Positions 6,324 through 14,039 of a stretch of DNA of 17,101 nt are shown here, in pieces (the stretch's first letter is position 1; the number at the start of each line of letters is the position of its first letter). The notes under the pieces are model-generated. The model did not search any database, had not been told where the DNA came from, and was given only the letters and a program-made list of their open reading frames with translations. Where the stretch lies: assembly GCA_050743365.1 (NCBI GenBank), contig JBOGFI010000036.1, forward strand, positions 1-17,101, written 5' to 3'. The position numbers and the translations under genes are program-made. The DNA is from JBOGFI01 sp050743365 (GTDB lineage Bacteria; Actinomycetota; Acidimicrobiia; IMCC26256; JACDBD01).

Positions 6324-7325
6324 GTGCGCGCATGGCGAGTACACGAGCTGGGCGAGCCGGTCGACGTGCTCACGCTGGAGGAGGTGGACCCGCCCGTACC
6401 CGGCCCCGGTGAGGTGCGCATCGACGTGGCCGCGGCGTCGCTCAACTTCCCCGACGTGCTGATGTGCCGGGGCGAGTACCAGGTGAAGCCACCGCTGCCG
6501 TTCACTCCCGGCGCCGAGGTCGCCGGCACGGTCACCGCGCTCGGGGAAGGCGTGGCGTCGGTGCGGGAAGGGCAGCGCGTCCTCGCCATCCCCAGGTTCG
6601 AGGCCGGCGGCCTCGCCGAGCAGACCGTCGCCAGCGAGGCGACGGTGTACCCGATCCCCGACACGCTGAGCTGGCCGGCGGCCGCCGCGCTCCACATCAC
6701 CTACCAGACCGGGCACCTGGCGCTTCACCGGCGCGCCGCGCTCCGGCAGGGCGAGACCCTCCTGGTGCACGCGGGCGCGGGCGGGGTCGGCTCCGCCGCC
6801 ATCCAGCTCGGCCTGGCAATGGGGGCGCGGGTGTTCGCGACCGCCGGCGGCCCCGAGAAGGTCCGGACCTGCCGCGATCTCGGCGCCGAGCTCGCGGTCG
6901 ACTACTCGGCCTCCGACTTCGTCGACGCCGTGAAGGAGGCCACCGGTGGGCGTGGCGCCGACGTCATCTACGACCCGGTCGGTGGCGACACCTTCGACCG
7001 GTCACGCAAGTGCGTGGCGTTCGAAGGGCGAATCCTCGTCATCGGCTTCACCAGTGGCCGCATCGCCGACGCGCCCACCAACCACGCCCTCATCAAGAAC
7101 TACGCGGTGGTGGGCGTGCACTGGGGCCTCTACAACCTGATGAACCCGCAGCTCGTTCGCGACACGCATGACGAGCTCATGCGTCTCCACGCGGTCGGGG
7201 AGATCGACCCCCTCGTGTCGCAGGTCCTTCCACTCGAGGCTGCCGCCGAGGGCCTCGGCCGGCTCGCGACCCGCGGCACCCGCGGGAAGGTCGTGTGCGC
7301 CATCGACGGAGCTGCGCGGGCGTGA
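6324..7325 (+). CDS. Quinone oxidoreductase-like MDR protein (zinc-free)
   Basis: This is a cytoplasmic NAD(P)H-dependent oxidoreductase of the quinone reductase branch of the MDR superfamily. It lacks the zinc-ligand cysteines of its divergent neighbour. GTG 6324 gives 333 residues and has GGGGAGG at 6312-6318, five bases away; GTG 6318 would overlap that site. The GroES-like part includes SLNFPDVLMCRGEYQ and PFTPGAEVAG. The nucleotide-binding motif AGAGGVG is at 150-156, and DVIYDPVGG follows in the cofactor domain. No D or E follows the second strand (ATAGG), which fits NADPH. The substrate is unknown; zeta-crystallin-like quinone reductase and acyl-CoA-related enzymes share this fold. It overlaps the next gene by four bases, so the two are translationally coupled. 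Confidence 0.9.
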   Translation: MRAWRVHELGEPVDVLTLEEVDPPVPGPGEVRIDVAAASLNFPDVLMCRGEYQVKPPLPFTPGAEVAGTVTALGEGVASVREGQRVLAIPRFEAGGLAEQTVASEATVYPIPDTLSWPAAAALHITYQTGHLALHRRAALRQGETLLVHAGAGGVGSAAIQLGLAMGARVFATAGGPEKVRTCRDLGAELAVDYSASDFVDAVKEATGGRGADVIYDPVGGDTFDRSRKCVAFEGRILVIGFTSGRIADAPTNHALIKNYAVVGVHWGLYNLMNPQLVRDTHDELMRLHAVGEIDPLVSQVLPLEAAAEGLGRLATRGTRGKVVCAIDGAARA

Positions 7326-7927
7326 CCCGGACGCGACTCTTCCTCGTCCGCCACGGGGAGTCGACCTGGAACACCGAAGGGCGCTGGCAGGGGCAGGCGG
7401 ACCCGCCGCTGACGGCGCTGGGCGAGCGCCAGGCGGAGGCGGCCGCGGCCGGCATCACCGTGCCCGTCGACGGCATCTGGACGTCTGATCTCGGCCGCGC
7501 CTCCCGGACCGCCGAGCTCCTCACGGCCGCCCTGGGCGTCGACCCGCCGCGCAACGACCCGCGACTGCGCGAGCGTGACGCGGGCGAATGGAGCGGCCTC
7601 ACCCGCGCCGAGATCGAGGAGCGGTGGCCCGGTCACCTCGCCGCCCGTCGCTCGCCGCCGAGTTGGGAGCCCGACGCCGCCGTCCTCGAGCGGGCGCTGG
7701 CGGCGCTGCACGACATCGCCGCCGAGACGCCGGCGGGCGTCGCCCTGGTGGTGACCCACGGCGGTGTCGTGCGTGCCGTCGAGCGCCACCTCGGCGCCGA
7801 GCCCGAGCCCGTCCCCAACCTCGGCGGGCGCTGGATCGACACCGACGGCGACGCGCTCGTGCTCGGGAAGCGGCAGCTCCTCATCGACGCCGACGAGGTC
7901 GAGGTCACCGTGCCGCCGCCGCACTGA
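7322..7927 (+). CDS. Histidine phosphatase family protein (phosphoglycerate mutase-like)
   Basis: A 201-residue branch-1 histidine phosphatase, acting through a phosphohistidine intermediate on an unknown phosphorylated metabolite. The start GTG 7322 overlaps the upstream TGA as GTGA and directly precedes the family N-terminus TRTRLFLVRHGES. Catalytic residues seen are R10-H11 (RHGES), R59 (SDLGRASRTA), E84 (ERDAGEWSGL) and H146 (VVTHGG). It is shorter than glycolytic phosphoglycerate mutase, about 250 residues, so it is more likely a broad phosphatase such as those acting on phosphoglycerate, cobalamin or sugar phosphates. A cobalamin-phosphate role is tempting near a B12-dependent enzyme, but nothing in the sequence shows it. 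Confidence 0.9.
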   Translation: MTRTRLFLVRHGESTWNTEGRWQGQADPPLTALGERQAEAAAAGITVPVDGIWTSDLGRASRTAELLTAALGVDPPRNDPRLRERDAGEWSGLTRAEIEERWPGHLAARRSPPSWEPDAAVLERALAALHDIAAETPAGVALVVTHGGVVRAVERHLGAEPEPVPNLGGRWIDTDGDALVLGKRQLLIDADEVEVTVPPPH

Positions 7928-7956
7928 CCACGGGCAGGTCTTCGCCCGCCAACCGG

Positions 7957-7962
7957 TAGCCT
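7957..7962 (+). promoter_or_regulatory. Candidate -10 element of the helicase gene
   Basis: TAGCCT, inside GGTAGCCT at 7955-7962, lies 28 bases before the GTG at 7991. The same octamer occurs at 6296-6303 before the quinone-oxidoreductase gene, which supports it as a promoter element. It is preceded by a small inverted repeat, CGGGC at 7931-7935 and GCCCG at 7944-7948, just after the phosphatase stop; this has no T run and is a weak terminator at best. Confidence 0.35.
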
Positions 7963-7990
7963 GGAAGGTTCCCCTTCTCAGGAGCTGCCC

Positions 7991-10420
7991 GTGCTCGACA
8001 ACCCCTCTGGTGGGGCTGGCTTCACGCCCCCGGCGGCGCCCCAGGCGGAGATGGAGGCCGAGCAGCGCTACCTCGACGCCGCCTACAGCCGGCTCGACGA
8101 CATGCGGCGCGCCGCCCGGCGGGTCGCCGCCGGGTACGCCGACGTCCGCCGGGGCGGCACCCACCAGGCCCGCCTCGAGCGCGAGGCCGCCGAGGCCCAC
8201 ACCCGGCGCCGGCTCGCCGCCCTCGACTTCGGCGATGCCGCGCTCTGCTTCGGACGGCTCGACCTCGAGGAGCCCGAGCCCGACGGCGAACCGGACGGGC
8301 CACTGTACGTGGGCCGAGTCTCCGTCACCGACGACGACCAGACCCCGGTCGTCGTGGACTGGCGGGCACCGGTGGCCGAGCCCTTCTACCGCGCCACCGC
8401 GGTGGAGCCGATGGGGATTGCCCGTCGTCGCCACTTCCACATTCGGAAGGGCCGCGAGCTCGTCGGCATCGACGACGAGGTGTTCGACGCCGCGGCGACG
8501 GAAGCAGCCGGCCACACCGTCGTCGGGGAGGGCGCGCTGCTCGCCGCGCTCGAACGCGACCGCACCGGTCGTATGCGCGACATCGTCGCGACGATCCAGT
8601 CGGAGCAGGACGAGGCCGTCCGCGCCGACCTGCCCGGGATCCTCGTCGTCGAGGGGGGCCCGGGCACCGGCAAGACCGCGGTGGCGTTGCACCGCGCCGC
8701 CTACCTCCTGTACACGCACCGCCGGCGCCTCGCGGCGCGCGGCGTGCTGCTGGTCGGGCCCAACCCGATCTTCCTGCACTACATCGACCAGGTGCTCCCG
8801 TCCCTGGGCGAGGACGAGGTGCAGCTGACGACGCCGGCCGGTCTCAAGCCGCAGCTCGTCGTCGGGGCCGACGACCCGTCCGACGTCGCCGCGGTCAAGG
8901 GCGACGCCCGCATGGCCACCGTGGTGGCGAAGGCGCTGGCCGACCGCGAGCGGAGGCTGCCGCGCGACCTCGTGGTGTCGATCGACGGCCACCGGCTGCG
9001 CCTCCGCCGGCGCGACTCGGCCCGGATCGTCCAGCGGGCACGCCGGTGGCGAGGCACCCACAACGAGCGTCGCCCCTATCTGACGCGCCTCGTCCTCGAC
9101 CACCTGCGCGACCAGTACCACCGGTCCCTCGTGCGCGCGTACCACCGCGACCGGCGCGGCATTACCGTGCCGGCACCGGCGCTCTTCCCTCGCGGCGGCG
9201 GCGAGGAGCTCGTCGACATCCCGGTGGCGGCGGCACTGTCGCGCGGCGACCGCCCTCCCCAGGAGTGGGAGCAGGAGCTCACCGCGCGGATCAGGCGCCT
9301 TCCCGAGGTGAGGGCGGCGCTCGACCGGATGTGGCCCGTTCTCACCGGCGCCGAGCTCCTCCACGACCTGCTCGGCTTCGTCGCGCTCATCCGCTCCGCC
9401 GCCGACGGGACGCTCACCCGAGCCGAGCAGCAGGGCCTGCACCGACCCCGGTCGGACGACGTGCGCAACGTCGCCTGGACCGAGGCCGACCTCGCCCTCG
9501 TCGACGAAGCCGACGCGCTACTCGGCCCGCCCGAGGCGGCGCGTCCGCGCCGCCGGCGCCGCCGCCGCGCCGCCGAGACCGAGCAACTCGCCGCCGCCAC
9601 CCGGGTCGTGGAGGACCTCGGGCTGGGCGGCTATACGACGGCGGCCGAGGTCGCCCGCCGCTACGCCGGGGCGCCCGCGGCCGACGACGACAACGGTGGC
9701 CGGCGCGACCTGCGCACGTTCGGGCACGTGCTCGTCGACGAGGCCCAGGACCTCTCGGCGATGCAGTGGCGCATGCTCGCCCGGCGCTGCCCCTCCGGGT
9801 CGATGACCATCGTGGGCGACTTCGGCCAGGCCAGCGGGCCCGGCGCCCTCGGAGACTGGGACGTGGTCGTCGCCGCCCTCTCCGCCCGGCCGCCTGCCCG
9901 TCGGGTGACGCTGAGCGTCAACTACCGCACACCCGCCGAGATCATGGCGGTCGCAAATCGCGTGCTAGCGGCGGCCGCCCCGGGCGTCGAGGCAGTGCGA
10001 TCGGTCCGCAGCACCGGCCGCCCGCCCCTCTTCCAGGCGGCCGCGCCCGGCACCCTCGTCGGCGAGACCGCACGTGCCGTCCAGGCCGCGAGGGTCGAGC
10101 CGGGGACGACGGCCGTGATCGCACCGGCCGAGCTGCATTCCGCGATCGTCGACGAGCTCACGGACGTCCGCGCCGTCGCCGCGTCAGAGGACGCGCTCGA
10201 CGCCCCGGTCGCGGTGCTCGATGCGCGCGAGGCGAAGGGACTCGAGTTCGACCACGTCGTGCTGGTTGAGCCGGCGCGGCTCGTGTCCCCGGACCCTGCC
10301 GGTCTGCGACTGTTGTACGTGACCCTGACCCGAACGACCCGGACGCTGGCCGTGGTGCACGCCGAGCCGCTGCCCGAAGCCCTCGAGCCGGAACGCGCGC
10401 CGGAGAGGATGATGAGATGA
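7991..10420 (+). CDS. helD: HelD-type superfamily 1 helicase (RNA polymerase-associated)
   Basis: HelD proteins use ATP to free stalled RNA polymerase from nucleic acid and recycle it; some actinobacterial members (HelR) also protect it from rifamycins. GTG 7991 follows AGGAG at 7980-7984 and gives 809 residues. Residues about 20-80 are charged and helical, like the family's coiled-coil arm that enters the polymerase secondary channel. A HelD-specific segment follows, with VVVDWRAPVAEPFYRAT and GIARRRHFHIRKG. Helicase motifs are complete: Walker A GGPGTGKT (222-229, K228), VDEAQD at 582-587, GDFGQA, SVNYRTP, EAKGLEFDHVVLVEP and LLYVTLTRTT. A run of seven arginines at 520-526 lies in the linker region. 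It is separated by only 7 bases from the peptidase gene behind it. UvrD-type DNA repair is less likely given the HelD-specific segment. Confidence 0.9.
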   Translation: MLDNPSGGAGFTPPAAPQAEMEAEQRYLDAAYSRLDDMRRAARRVAAGYADVRRGGTHQARLEREAAEAHTRRRLAALDFGDAALCFGRLDLEEPEPDGEPDGPLYVGRVSVTDDDQTPVVVDWRAPVAEPFYRATAVEPMGIARRRHFHIRKGRELVGIDDEVFDAAATEAAGHTVVGEGALLAALERDRTGRMRDIVATIQSEQDEAVRADLPGILVVEGGPGTGKTAVALHRAAYLLYTHRRRLAARGVLLVGPNPIFLHYIDQVLPSLGEDEVQLTTPAGLKPQLVVGADDPSDVAAVKGDARMATVVAKALADRERRLPRDLVVSIDGHRLRLRRRDSARIVQRARRWRGTHNERRPYLTRLVLDHLRDQYHRSLVRAYHRDRRGITVPAPALFPRGGGEELVDIPVAAALSRGDRPPQEWEQELTARIRRLPEVRAALDRMWPVLTGAELLHDLLGFVALIRSAADGTLTRAEQQGLHRPRSDDVRNVAWTEADLALVDEADALLGPPEAARPRRRRRRRAAETEQLAAATRVVEDLGLGGYTTAAEVARRYAGAPAADDDNGGRRDLRTFGHVLVDEAQDLSAMQWRMLARRCPSGSMTIVGDFGQASGPGALGDWDVVVAALSARPPARRVTLSVNYRTPAEIMAVANRVLAAAAPGVEAVRSVRSTGRPPLFQAAAPGTLVGETARAVQAARVEPGTTAVIAPAELHSAIVDELTDVRAVAASEDALDAPVAVLDAREAKGLEFDHVVLVEPARLVSPDPAGLRLLYVTLTRTTRTLAVVHAEPLPEALEPERAPERMMR

Positions 10421-10427
10421 GGAGCCC

Positions 10428-12233
10428 ATGACCGCGACCGACGCCGATCTCGCTGCCATCGGTGTGGCCTGGGAACTCGAGCCGCTGCTCGGCGACCATC
10501 GCCAATCCGGGGTCGACGGGCTCCTCGACGAGGCCGCGCGGATCGCGGGGGAGATCGAGGGCCGTCGCGGCGAGGTGAGCGAGCTCGATGCCGACGGGCT
10601 CGTGGCGGTCATGAAGCAGCTCGCGACCGTGCACGAGCTCGTCGGGCGGGCGGCGTCCTACGCCGGCCTGCGCTTCGCGGTCGACACCACCGACCCGGCC
10701 CGGGGCGCGCTCCTCCAGCACGTCGAGGAGCGGGCCACCGCGATCAGCACCAGGCTGGTGTTCTTCGAGCTCGAGTGGGCCGCGCTGTCCGACGAACGCG
10801 TGGAAGCGCTCCTGGTCGACGACCGCCTCGGCTTCTGCCGCCACCATCTCGCGTCGGCGCGCAGGTACCGGCCTCATCTGCTCACCGAGCCCGAGGAGCA
10901 GATACTCACGGAGAAGGCCGTCACCGGCCGCAGCGCCTGGAGCCGGCTGTTCAGCGAACTCACCTCGGTAATCACCCTCGAGCTCGACGACACGACCGTG
11001 AGCCTGGAAGAGGGGCTCTCGCGCCTCGCGTCGCCCGACCGCGACGAGCGACGCCGGGCCGCCGCGGCCGTCACGGCGGGGCTGGCCCCGGGATTGCGGA
11101 CGCGGGCGTTCGTGCTCAACACCCTGCTCGCCGACAAGGCGGTCGACGACCGCCTGCGTCGTTATCCCGACTGGCTGGCCAGCCGCAACCTCGACAACGA
11201 GGCAAGCGACGAATCGGTCCGGGCCCTGGTCGAGGCGGTGCAGCGGCGCAACGACATCCCGCAGCGCTGGTACGCGCTCAAGGCGCGGCTCCTCGGCCTC
11301 GACCGGATCGCCGACTACGACCGGGTCGCGTCGGTGGCTACCGCGGAGACCGAGTTCTCGTGGAGCGACGCCCATGAGCTCGTCCTCGATGCTTATGGCT
11401 CGTTCTCGCCCGACCTGGCCCAGGTGGCGCGCCGGTTCTTCGACGAGCGCTGGATCGACGCGCCGGTGCGGCCGGGAAAGCGACCCGGGGCCTTCTGCGC
11501 GTACACGGTGCCGTCGCACCATCCCTACCTGCTGCTGAACTGGACCGCCCGGCGCCGCGACGTGCTGACGCTGGCGCACGAGCTCGGTCACGGCCTGCAC
11601 GCCTACCTCGCCCGGCATCAAGGGGTCTTCCACCAGTCCACCCCGCTCACGCTGGCCGAGACCGCCTCGGTCTTCGGCGAGACGGTCACGTTCGGCCGCC
11701 TCCTCGACGAGACCGACGACCCTGCCGCCCGCCTCGCCCTGCTGGCCGAGAGCATCGAGGGACAGATCGCCACCGTGTTCCGCCAGACCGCCATGAACCG
11801 CTTCGAGGACCGGGTCCATACCGAGCGACGCGGGCGCGGCGAGCTCAGCGTCGACCGGTTGGGCGAGGTGTGGACCGAGACGCAGGCCGACATGCTCGGC
11901 GACGCGGTGGAGCTGACCGACGGCTACCGCACGTGGTGGTCCTACATCCCGCATTTCATCGGCACACCCGGCTACGTGTACGCGTACGCCTACGGGCAGC
12001 TCCTTGCCCTGTCCGTCTACCGGCAGTACGAGGAGCGGGGCGCCGAGTTCGTGCCCAGCTACCTCGAGCTGCTCTCGCGCGGCGGCTCAGCGCCGCCCGA
12101 GGAGCTCGGCCGCATCGTGGGGGTCGACCTCGCCGACCCCGCGTTCTGGGACGGCGGCCTCGCCATCGTCGAGCAGCAGCTCGAGGCGGCCGAGGCGGCG
12201 GCGGTGGCGGCCGGACGGGTGCCGGCGACCTGA
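10428..12233 (+). CDS. M3-family oligoendopeptidase (PepF-like)
   Basis: A cytoplasmic zinc peptidase that trims short peptides, 601 residues, the normal length for oligoendopeptidase F relatives. The zinc site is HELGH at 384-388 (TLAHELGHGLHAY), and the third ligand is probably E411 in LAETASVFGE, 23 residues after H388. Near the C-terminus SYIPHFIGTPGYVYAYAYGQLLAL carries the histidine and tyrosine region that binds substrate in M3 enzymes. No signal peptide or membrane segment is seen. ATG 10428 is preceded by AGGAG at 10420-10424, which overlaps the helicase stop, so the two genes are probably cotranscribed and coupled. It converges on a second metallopeptidase-like gene. Confidence 0.93.
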   Translation: MTATDADLAAIGVAWELEPLLGDHRQSGVDGLLDEAARIAGEIEGRRGEVSELDADGLVAVMKQLATVHELVGRAASYAGLRFAVDTTDPARGALLQHVEERATAISTRLVFFELEWAALSDERVEALLVDDRLGFCRHHLASARRYRPHLLTEPEEQILTEKAVTGRSAWSRLFSELTSVITLELDDTTVSLEEGLSRLASPDRDERRRAAAAVTAGLAPGLRTRAFVLNTLLADKAVDDRLRRYPDWLASRNLDNEASDESVRALVEAVQRRNDIPQRWYALKARLLGLDRIADYDRVASVATAETEFSWSDAHELVLDAYGSFSPDLAQVARRFFDERWIDAPVRPGKRPGAFCAYTVPSHHPYLLLNWTARRRDVLTLAHELGHGLHAYLARHQGVFHQSTPLTLAETASVFGETVTFGRLLDETDDPAARLALLAESIEGQIATVFRQTAMNRFEDRVHTERRGRGELSVDRLGEVWTETQADMLGDAVELTDGYRTWWSYIPHFIGTPGYVYAYAYGQLLALSVYRQYEERGAEFVPSYLELLSRGGSAPPEELGRIVGVDLADPAFWDGGLAIVEQQLEAAEAAAVAAGRVPAT

Positions 12234-12242
12234 CCGATCAGG
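12229..12242. repeat. Inverted repeat over two convergent stop codons
   Basis: CCTGA-ccga-TCAGG is a perfect 5-base stem with a 4-base loop. It contains the TGA of the peptidase gene (12231-12233) and the TGA of the opposing DUF885 gene (12240-12238). The symmetry follows partly from two face-to-face TGA codons. The stem is short and has no T run on either side, so it may at most be a weak bidirectional terminator. Confidence 0.3.
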
Positions 12243-13923
12243 TTCCGTCCCAGCGGGCGAGCTCGCGCTCGAGCTGGGCGAGGCCCATGTTGCCGAGATC
12301 GAGGGCGTGGCGGTGGAACGCCTTGAGGTCGAAGCGCGGGCCCCGGCGCCGCTTGGCCTCGGCGCGGGCGGCGAGCCAGACGCGCTCCCCGACCTTGTAG
12401 GCGATGGCCTGGCCGGGCCACCCGAGGTAGCGGTCGACCTCGCTGGCCATGAAGTCGGCCGGCATCTTGCTCCGCTCGATGGCGAAGGGCAGCGCGAGCT
12501 CGGCCGTCCACGTCTCGCCGGGGTGGTACGGCTCGACGTCGGGGATGGGGAGCTCGAGGTGCAGGCCGATGTCGACGACGACGCGCATGGCCCGCATGGC
12601 CTGGGCGGCGAGCATGCCCAGCTCGTAGCCGGGATCGTCGAGGTAGCCGAGCTCGCCCATCAGGCGCTCGGCGTACAGCGCCCAGCCCTCGCCGTGGCCC
12701 GAGCTCCACGCCAGCGCTCGCTGGTACCGCGTCAGCTCGGCCGCGAGGTACAGGACCTGCGCGACCTGGAGATGGTGCCCGGGGACACCCTCGTGGTAGC
12801 AGGTCGAGAGCTCCTTCCACGTCGGGAAGCGGGTCTTGCCCAGAGTGGGGTACCAGGTGCGTCCGGGCCGGCCGAAGTCCTCGGAGGGTGGCGTGTAGTA
12901 CATGGCGGCGGCGCCGCCGGGCGGAGCGATCATCGCCTCGACCCGCCTGACCGGCTCGGGGATATCGAAGTGCGTTCCGTCCAGCTCCGCGACGGTGCGG
13001 TCCATCAGCTCCTGGAGCCAGTCTCGCAACGCGTCCGCGCCCTCGATCGACCGGTCCGGGGCCGACTCCAGGTGCTCGATGGCCGCGTCGACGCCCTCGC
13101 CGGGCAGGATGCGCTCGGCCACCTCACCCATGGCCCGCTCGATGCGGTGGAGTTCCTCCCAGCCCCAGTCGTAGGTCTCGCGCAGGTCGAGCCGGGTGCC
13201 GGTGAACGCGCGGGCCCGGCGCGCGTAGCGTTCGGCGCCGACGGCGTCGCGCTCGGTCGCATGCGCGGAGTAGTCGTCGGTGAGGAAGCGGGCGAACGCG
13301 GCGTAGGCCTGGGTGGCGCGGCGGGCCCGGTCGTCGAGGGTACGGCGCAGCCCGCCGTTGCCCCCGCCGCGGTCGTAGGCATCGACGAGCGCGAGGAAGA
13401 ACGGCGGGCCATCGCCTTCGAGGCCGCCCCAGGTGTCGGCCTGCCGGGCGCACGCCACGACCTGGCGCCGGGCGACGACCAGCCCCCGGCGGGCGCCCTC
13501 CGTCAGCGCGTCCTGGAAGCTCGACAGCGCCTGGGGGACCAGCGCCATTCGGGCGGCGACGCGGTCCCAGTCGGCCTCGGTGTCCTTGTCCATGAGGTCG
13601 AACACCTGGCGGATGCCCTGGGCGGGGCTGGCGATGATGTTCAGGTCGCGCAGGTGCTCCCCCGCCTCGTGCAGCTCGAGGCCCAGCGAGAGCTGCTCGA
13701 CCATGACCTCGGCGGCGACACGGTCGCGCTCGCTCTCGTGTGGCGCCCGGCCGACCTCGGCGAGGGCGGCCCGGTCGTGCCCGGCCCGCTCCTCGGCGGC
13801 GTCGGGGCCGTAGTCGGTCATCTCGGCGTCGTGGCCGGTCAGCCCGGCGAAGGTTGCGGACACGGGGTCGAGGGCGGCGAAGCGCTCGACGTACCGCTCG
13901 GCGAGGTCGTAGACGGCGGACAT
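12238..13923 (-). CDS. DUF885 family protein, probable metallopeptidase
   Basis: A 561-residue protein of the DUF885 family, widespread and mostly uncharacterised, generally thought to be zinc peptidases. The hallmark HEGVPGHH is at 377-384 (CYHEGVPGHHLQVAQ). It is followed by GHGEGWALYAERLMGELG from 409, whose E412 or E419 may complete a metal site. The first 370 residues are mostly helical and contain no other recognised motif. There is no signal peptide, so a cytoplasmic place is likely. ATG 13923 has no clear ribosome-binding site (the nearest run is CGAGACTCGG 7 bases up), so a leaderless mRNA is possible. It diverges from fumC across 116 bases and converges on the peptidase gene. Substrate is unknown. 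Confidence 0.88.
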   Translation of the reverse strand: MSAVYDLAERYVERFAALDPVSATFAGLTGHDAEMTDYGPDAAEERAGHDRAALAEVGRAPHESERDRVAAEVMVEQLSLGLELHEAGEHLRDLNIIASPAQGIRQVFDLMDKDTEADWDRVAARMALVPQALSSFQDALTEGARRGLVVARRQVVACARQADTWGGLEGDGPPFFLALVDAYDRGGGNGGLRRTLDDRARRATQAYAAFARFLTDDYSAHATERDAVGAERYARRARAFTGTRLDLRETYDWGWEELHRIERAMGEVAERILPGEGVDAAIEHLESAPDRSIEGADALRDWLQELMDRTVAELDGTHFDIPEPVRRVEAMIAPPGGAAAMYYTPPSEDFGRPGRTWYPTLGKTRFPTWKELSTCYHEGVPGHHLQVAQVLYLAAELTRYQRALAWSSGHGEGWALYAERLMGELGYLDDPGYELGMLAAQAMRAMRVVVDIGLHLELPIPDVEPYHPGETWTAELALPFAIERSKMPADFMASEVDRYLGWPGQAIAYKVGERVWLAARAEAKRRRGPRFDLKAFHRHALDLGNMGLAQLERELARWDGT

Positions 13924-14004
13924 GAAGGGGCCGAGTCTCGCGCGTCGTGCGGGCCGGCTTTCGAGAGGGCGCTACACGTTCCGGGCTCCCGACTGCCCTC
14001 GCGC

Positions 14005-14010
14005 TACGGT
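14005..14010 (+). promoter_or_regulatory. Candidate -10 element of fumC
   Basis: TACGGT in GCGCTACGGT fits the TANNNT pattern and lies 29 bases before ATG 14040, leaving room for GAGAAGGGG at 14024-14032 as the ribosome-binding site. GCGCTAC also occurs at 13969-13975, exactly 32 bases upstream. No clear -35 is seen. The remaining divergent region 13924-14004 shows nothing else I can name. Confidence 0.35.
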
Positions 14011-14039
14011 CCGTTCAGGAGACGAGAAGGGGCACGACC

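Noticed and set aside
7928..7990. Rifamycin-associated element upstream of the helicase
   Set aside because: Such an inverted repeat is known before some HelR genes, but the only repeat here is a 5-base stem (7931-7948) that does not resemble it, so rifamycin induction is not supported.
7130..9442. 770-residue antisense ORF across three plus-strand genes
   Set aside because: It crosses the end of the oxidoreductase gene, the phosphatase gene and the start of the helicase gene, and shows no domain. It is a shadow of high GC third positions.
10158..11954. 598-residue minus-strand ORF opposite the helicase and peptidase genes
   Set aside because: It has no recognisable domain and lies exactly opposite the frame carrying HELGH and other M3 motifs.
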